DNA from: Charina bottae
Lineage: Eukaryota > Chordata > Lepidosauria > Squamata > Charinaidae
Reading direction: 5' to 3'
Length of the DNA: 64,000 nucleotides
Assembly: GCA_023362775.1 (NCBI GenBank)
Contig: JALMGJ010000011.1
Coordinates: forward strand, 20,696,001 to 20,760,000
Part shown: positions 58,641-64,000 of the stretch, piece by piece
How positions within the stretch are numbered: the first letter of the stretch is position 1
How the letters are laid out: the number at the start of each line of letters is the position of its first letter
Notes under the pieces: generated by a model
Told to the model about the DNA's origin: nothing
What the model saw: only the letters and a program-made list of their open reading frames with translations
Databases searched by the model: none
Made by a program: the position numbers and the translations under genes

Positions 58641-58772
58641 CGGTGTTTCTCAACCTTGACAACTTTAAGATGTGTGGACTTCAACTCCCAGAATTCCCCA
58701 GCCAGCATCCTGGCTAGGGAATTCTGGGAGTTGGTCCACACATCTTAAAGTTGCCAAGTTTGAAAAACACTG
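58641..58772. mobile_element. hAT-type MITE, TTCTCAACC family
   Basis: Ends cggtgtttctcaacc and tttgaaaaacactg; inner arms match the family. No clear target duplication. Confidence 0.8.
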
Positions 58773-58954
58773 GTTTTTCAAATTAGATAAATTGTCCTTC
58801 TTCCAAGCATTCCAGTGGGAGGGAATTTTAAATTTCCTAATATTGGTTTTATTTCTTTTTCTTTTCTTTCTCTTTCTTCTTTTTTTTCCTTTTGCATGAT
58901 TACATGCATTTACCCTTGGGATAATGATAAATAGTGGTGATAATACGTTTAGAG

Positions 58955-59225
58955 CAGAGCTTTCCAAACTGTGTGTCGCGACACAAAAGTGTGTCGCCAC
59001 ACACAGTCTGGTGTGTCGCCACACAACCCGGAAGCGCTGATCATCATCAGCGCTTCCGGGTTTTCCCACGGTGACACACCAACGGCGGCACGCAAAAAGC
59101 TGAAAGCAGCAGCAGCGCTTCCGGGTTTTTGCGCGCTGCCACAACAGCAGCACTTCCGGGTTTTCCCGCGGCGACACACCAACAGCGGTTGGTGTGTCGC
59201 CGCGGGAAAACTTTGGAAAGCCCTG
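58955..59225. mobile_element. hAT-type MITE, CTTTCCAAAC family
   Basis: Ends cagagctttccaaactg and actttggaaagccctg. Octamer gtttagag at 58947-58954 and 59226-59233. Very close to 20757-21026. Confidence 0.9.
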
Positions 59226-59449
59226 GTTTAGAGGATTATAGAGTTCTAGTTATTTTTTTAAGAAATCACATACTGGACTTAGTTTTTTGCAGGCAATTGA
59301 TTAATTAACAAATGTCCAAGTTTATGATAATTGTAAACTCCCTGTTTATTTACTGATATTTTATTCTTTATCCATTATGTCTCTTTTTTTCTTTTGCTTC
59401 ATTGCAAGTCAGTTTTGACATGGCAACATTTTCAGAAGTGGTTTTTAAC

Positions 59450-59600
59450 CCTTGCTGCTGCCGCCTTCCCAGGGCTGAGAGAGAAGGGCTGACCCAAAGT
59501 CACCCAGTTGGATTTGTGTCTTAAGGCAGGACTAGAACTCACGGTGTCCCCGTTTCTAGCCTGGTGCCTTTAACCACTACACCACACCAGCTCTCAGTCA
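59450..59600 (-). mobile_element. tRNA-headed SINE, 5' part
   Basis: On the minus strand gtagtggttaaaggcaccag, ctagtcctgccttaag and gggtgactttgggtc; then it fades. Between here and 59234 nothing else was recognised. Confidence 0.65.
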
Positions 59601-59687
59601 ATCCCAGCTTAGAGCCACCATTTCCCACTCATTGTGCATCTCAGGAAAAGAGCCATCCTGGACGGCTGCCACCTTGTATTTCCTCAC

Positions 59688-59975
59688 CCAGGACGTTCAA
59701 CACCACGGGGTCGCTGGCATTGGACCAGATGACGGGTTCGGTGACGCTGTGGTAGTAGCACGTGTACCGTCCTTCATCGGCCTCCGTGACATTCTTCAGG
59801 GAGAATTCGGCCACGCTGGAGTCCCCTCGGGGGGTGACCTCATACCGGAACTCCCTGGCCTGGTAGAAGACGAAGCTGACGCCTGAAAACGGAGCCCAAC
59901 AACGGAGCATCCAGTCCTGCCCCACCAAGATTTCAGTGCTGGGACTTGCAGCAATCGACGGCCTCAGATAATGCG
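59688..59975 (-). CDS. Leukocyte-receptor-type Ig receptor, second Ig domain
   Basis: The acceptor is ctctcctccag and the donor cctgg|gtgagg; 288 bases, phase 1 at both ends. The domain starts HYLRPSIAASPSTEILVG and has the cysteines in MLRCWAP and YTCYYH. It contains GVSFVFYQ, FSLKNVTEADEGRY and ends IWSNASDPVVLNVLG. The W-S-x-x-S-D-P ending before the exon border is the hallmark of leukocyte-receptor-complex Ig domains. Two N-glycosylation sites (NVT, NAS) are visible. This is the best-conserved domain of the gene. Confidence 0.88.
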
Positions 59976-61045
59976 CTGGAGGAGAGAGAGAAAAGCCATG
60001 CATTTAAGCTTCAGGACTAACCCACTTAATTATAGTGGTTATTGCTATTATAATATATGCCCCCCCCTTTTTTTATTGCAAAGTCATACTTGATGGCTTT
60101 AAGCACAGTCAAACCAAGTAGCTTGGTAAATAAACTCACAGAAGTTTACAAATGGAAATAAAAAATAAAATAAAATATCAAATCACAGGGCAGCTTCAGT
60201 CACAACATTTTCAAAATCCTATCTGGAAGCCCTTGAGATAAAGAAATCAATAGGAGTGGCACAACAACCTTGTATTTGGAAAATCATTGCAAATAAAGAA
60301 ACAAAACGAAACAAAACACCCCCTCATTTCAAATATCTGCCTTTGCTGTGGTCATCAGTCTCTCAAGATGACATGCTGAGCCAGTAAATCTAGGCCAGAG
60401 ACCCTTTTAAGCAGAATACTGTTATTAATATTTATTTTTAAATGCAGAGTTGCAGAAGCTTGATAGAGAGAGATAAATAAAAATAAACTCTTGCAGTAAA
60501 AATATAGTTGCATTTATTCAAAACAACAAAAACATATTTACAGGAATCTGCTTCACCTCAGAAGAACTTACATTTGAATAGGTTGACAGAAGCATAGCCA
60601 GCCGCCTTAAACAAAAGATCTCTTTTCTATACAAATTAACTTGATAACAAATAATCAGTTGCCATAGTAATCAATGTAACATGTGACTGCCCCAGCTCAG
60701 CCTAGCTGAAGCAATTATCCCTTTTAAGGTAACAAGCACTTGAGGAATTTGGTACTAGCAATCCTTTTGGAGCCTTTCAGGTAAGAGGGAAAAAAAAACA
60801 GCTCAGCTTGTCCCTTTTAAAATGAGGCTTGTCTGAATCTTGTGACTCAGATTCTTTTTAGATCACAAAATAAAAAAAATACAACAAATACCACTTGTGC
60901 CCATGGACATCCTGTCCTTAAGTCAGCTCCCAAAGCAGGCCGAATAATCTACCCACTTTCTGTTGATTCATATCTGATCCCTTGAAAACTTTATCTGCAT
61001 TTTAAGTGAGAGGGGCAACGGCATCTGCCAGGGGTGGGGGTGTTG
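59976..61045. other. Receptor intron
   Basis: AT-rich and unclassified; no additional Ig exon seen. Confidence 0.4.
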
Positions 61046-61049
61046 CACA

Positions 61050-61361
61050 GATTCAAGTTGGCACCTGTGTCTGCATGATTGAACCCCGGCCCTTTACATG
61101 CACGGCACATGTAAAAAGGGGCTGGGCCTTCAATTGCACAAACCCAGCTGCCATCTTGACTTATTTGACCTCTCCTGGAGAGGGGCTGCTCCTGGGGTGG
61201 GGGGAAGTATCTGTGCGAGCTTCTCAAAGCTAACAGATAAGGCACCATTAGCTTTGGTCTACAGCAATGTTTCCCAACCTCAGCAAATTTAAGATGTGTA
61301 GACATCAACTTCTGAGAGTTGAAGTCCACACATCTTAAAATTGTGAGATTGGGAAACACTG
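61050..61361. repeat. Two MITE copies: GTCAAGATGGC family and TTCTCAACC family
   Basis: A diverged GTCAAGATGGC copy with inner arms ccctttacatgc and gcacatgtaaaaagggg lies at about 61050-61175. A shortened hAT-type copy runs from caatgtttcccaacc (61265) to attgggaaacactg (61361). Confidence 0.6.
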
Positions 61362-62240
61362 CTCCAGAGCATCAAAGGAAACAAAACGTAATAAAAGTTA
61401 ATCTCTGCCTGGAATATGACAGCACCCCAGGCAGGAAGGAATGGAAAACAATATATTTCGTTTCAGAACAGCGGTTGGATCGGTTTCCTTGGAAGCAAGC
61501 TTTTCTAATTTAAATTTTTTTAAAAATGTGGATAAAGACCAGGTTTTTATATTTGCAGTTAGAGGTCATCATTCCTAGCTAAGCCATCTTTTAGCTGCAC
61601 TGGCTGAGGAGGATGGGAATTGAAGCCCATTGAGTTCCATCTGGCCCAGTATCAGGACTTTTACAAACAGAAAGTAATTTTTCCATGACCACTTCCACTG
61701 CTCTGGAGGCTCTAGCAGAGTTGCCACCTGACCTGGTCTGTTCATATTTCAAGCAACAGATCCTTGTTTAGGATTGAAATATAGTGTTGCTTTTCAAAAT
61801 AAAAAGGGATGCAATTCTTCCTTATTGTTTAGCTTTGGGGCTAAATTCTCTTTGATTGCAGAGAATAGGAAATAAAATGAGGGGGCCACTACGGGCCCAT
61901 AGAAACCAATTTTCAGCCTTCTGCACCAGAGAACTGTAGGAGGTATTTACAAGTTAAACCATAATCATGGGCATCCACGTTGTCTCTTGTCCTCCTGCAG
62001 CTGCCATCATCATGGTTTATTTACCATGATGCGTGCACCACACCAATTGTGGTTTATTCAATAAATTGTGATTAAATTCACCATGGCTGCTTCATGTGTT
62101 CTGTAAAACTAGTCTCTCTATAGATGGTTTTACACCATGGCTTCTTCCATTCAGCCTCTGGCAAAACAAGGTGAACAAATACAAAACTATTGGGAAGGAT
62201 AATAGACACGACTTGTTTTAGAAGTATGTGAACAGCAGTT
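61362..62240. other. Receptor intron
   Basis: Unclassified; no exon seen. Confidence 0.4.
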
Positions 62241-62244
62241 GGAT

Positions 62245-62256
62245 GGACGGATGGAT

Positions 62257-62299
<43 letters not shown>

Positions 62300-62360
62300 A
62301 CAGACAGACAGACAGGATAATAGATTGGATGGATGGATGGATGGATGATTGATAGATAGA

Positions 62361-62430
<70 letters not shown>

Positions 62431-62544
62431 CAGACACAGACACAGACACAGACACAGACACAGACACAGACACAGACACAGACACAGACACAGACAGGAA
62501 GGATAATAGATTGGATGGATGGATGGATGGATGGATGATAAGAT

Positions 62545-62628
<84 letters not shown>

Positions 62629-62768
62629 CAGACACAGACACAGACACAGACACAGACACAGACACAGACACAGACACAGACACAGACACAGACACAGACA
62701 CAGACACAGACACGAAGGATAATAGATTGGATGGATGGATGGATGGATGGATGGATGGATGATAAGAT

Positions 62769-62848
<80 letters not shown>

Positions 62849-62928
62849 CACAGACACACAGACACACAGACACAGACACAGACAGACAGACAGACAGACT
62901 AATAGATTGGATGGATGGATGATAAGAT

Positions 62929-63016
<88 letters not shown>

Positions 63017-63061
63017 CACAGACACACAGACACACAGACACACAGACACACAGACACAGAC

Positions 63062-63100
<39 letters not shown>

Positions 63101-63270
63101 GGAAGGAAGGATAATGGATGGATGGATGGATGGATGGATGGATGGATGGATGGATGGATGGATGATAAGACAGACAGACAGACAGAATAAGATAGGCAGA
63201 CAGACAGGATAATAGATAGGATGGATGGATGGATGGATGGATGGATGGATGGATGGATGGATGGATGGAT
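62245..63270. repeat. Compound tetranucleotide array: GGCA, GATG, GATA, GACA, GACACA
   Basis: About 1 kb of short tandem repeats in a higher-order order. A module of aatagattgg, (GATG)n, gataagat, (GATA)n, (GACA)n and (CAGACA)n recurs about every 180-215 bp, with starts near 62318, 62505, 62720, 62900 and 63110. GATA/GACA runs are the Bkm satellite type first described in snakes. The long frames on the minus strand through it are artefacts. Confidence 0.95.
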
Positions 63271-63286
63271 TCAGCTTAATACTCAC

Positions 63287-63571
63287 CTTCCGTGATGTTT
63301 GCAGGGTGGCTGAGCGGCGAGCGGATTGCCTTCCCAGCCTCCCATATTTCGTAGCTACAGTGGAATTGCTCATCTGGGCCAACCCCACGGACCTCAAAGG
63401 CGGCACTAGACTCTGTTGGCAAAGCTTTCCTTTGAGCCACGGGCTGCTGTCTGCCTCCCATGTATAAGTAGAACCAGCTGCCTGCATATTTCTCCTGGGT
63501 GGAACACTGAAGGTAGTGCTTTCCCATCGCATCTGGCCCTTGGTGCCGTACAAGGGATGGCTTTGGCAGAG
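63287..63571 (-). CDS. Leukocyte-receptor-type Ig receptor, most distal Ig domain in the window
   Basis: The acceptor is gtctcttctctag and the donor cggaag|gtgagt; 285 bases, phase 1 at both ends. The translation starts [18 protein letters not shown]. The cysteines are in YLQCSTQ and FHCSYE, and [10 protein letters not shown] is the core strand. It ends HPANITEG. The alternation with the second domain resembles A1BG-like and CHIR/KIR-type tandem domains. The signal-peptide exons, and perhaps more domains, would lie beyond the right edge. The exon starts within 20 bases of the tetranucleotide array. Confidence 0.82.
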
Positions 63572-63952
63572 CTAGAGAAGAGACGGAAGGGGGAGGGTGG
63601 GATCACCAGACGTGCCAAGCCAATTGTGATTTGCTTGGTTTTGGTTTGTTGTGAATCGTGCCAACTGTAGTGTACTGAATCAACCATGATGAGGTAAACC
63701 AAGCTGTAAGATGATGAATAATGCCAGCCAAAAAGAGTCTACATTTGTACAAAAAACAAAGCCACAGGTAAGAGGGAATGAAGACGAATGCACCACCATT
63801 TTACTTGGTGTCCTGTCCTCTCCAAACCTGGACTGACCACTGTTGGGGGTCATGGAAACCAAAACTTGAAACCAAAACCCAATGGTTTCTGCAAACCCAC
63901 AATGATTACAGCTATTGAGTTCCCCATTGGGGGGATGGGCAGTCATACAAAA

Positions 63953-63991
<39 letters not shown>

Positions 63992-64000
63992 ATATTAATT
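63572..64000. other. Upstream intron of the receptor gene; LINE tail
   Basis: No further exon seen. At the edge, gttccccattggggggatgg followed by an (AAAT)n run resembles an L2-type LINE tail. Confidence 0.4.

Noticed and set aside
62078..63553. 491-residue minus-strand frame of [16 protein letters not shown] type
   Set aside because: It is a translation of tetranucleotide repeats running into the real Ig exon in another frame.

Overview
The window looks like a piece of a squamate reptile genome (lizard or snake; the species cannot be told from the sequence). The main evidence is the repeat population. It includes tRNA-headed SINEs that share the tail of RTE/BovB LINEs (Sauria-SINE-like), a BovB reverse-transcriptase remnant, L2/CR1-type LINE remnants, several hAT-type MITE families with 8-bp target duplications, pogo/Tigger-like elements flanked by TA, and a GATA/GACA (Bkm-type) cluster. 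There is no operon-like structure. Genes are split into exons by AG/GT junctions, and most of the sequence is intronic or intergenic.

Four gene models are supported by splice sites and matching codon phases. (1) On the + strand, the last two exons of a FAM83-family gene, probably FAM83E (7111-7723 and 14429-14668). (2) On the - strand, exons at 26438-26627, 24387-24551 and 19766-19996, the last encoding a LOTUS/OST-HTH-like domain. (3) On the - strand, a three-exon, 471-residue serine-rich protein of unknown identity with two SxIP-like motifs (49381-49516, 46261-46644, 44278-45173). (4) On the - strand, at least three immunoglobulin domains (63287-63571, 59688-59975, 57509-57769) followed by a transmembrane exon with an arginine near the start of the membrane segment (54584-54714). 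This is the architecture of activating leukocyte-receptor-complex receptors such as FCAR, GP6 or avian CHIR-A. A CpG-rich, promoter-like region with a 116-bp tandem repeat carrying CCAAT and GC boxes lies at about 16.4-17.5 kb; no gene could be assigned to it.

The most striking mobile DNA is at 29465-40223: a Ty1/copia element on the - strand whose LTRs are nearly identical. Its gag-pol frame is interrupted only by a second copia element (31402-36679, + strand) flanked by the 5-bp duplication GTGTC. The inserted element has two 797-bp LTRs that look identical, yet its interior is a decayed gag-pol, so it was probably mobilised in trans. Both elements carry a primer-binding site matching the anticodon arm of initiator tRNA-Met.

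Other structure worth attention: three fold-back insertions with about 13-bp target duplications containing hammerhead-ribozyme-like cores (2351-2633, 27408-27676, 55894-56091); a SINE family whose copies carry an exact 102-bp internal tandem repeat; two hAT MITEs sharing three copies of one target duplication (20564-21034); and a 1-kb hierarchical GATA/GACA/GATG array next to the first immunoglobulin exon. All calls come from reading the sequence; no database search was possible.
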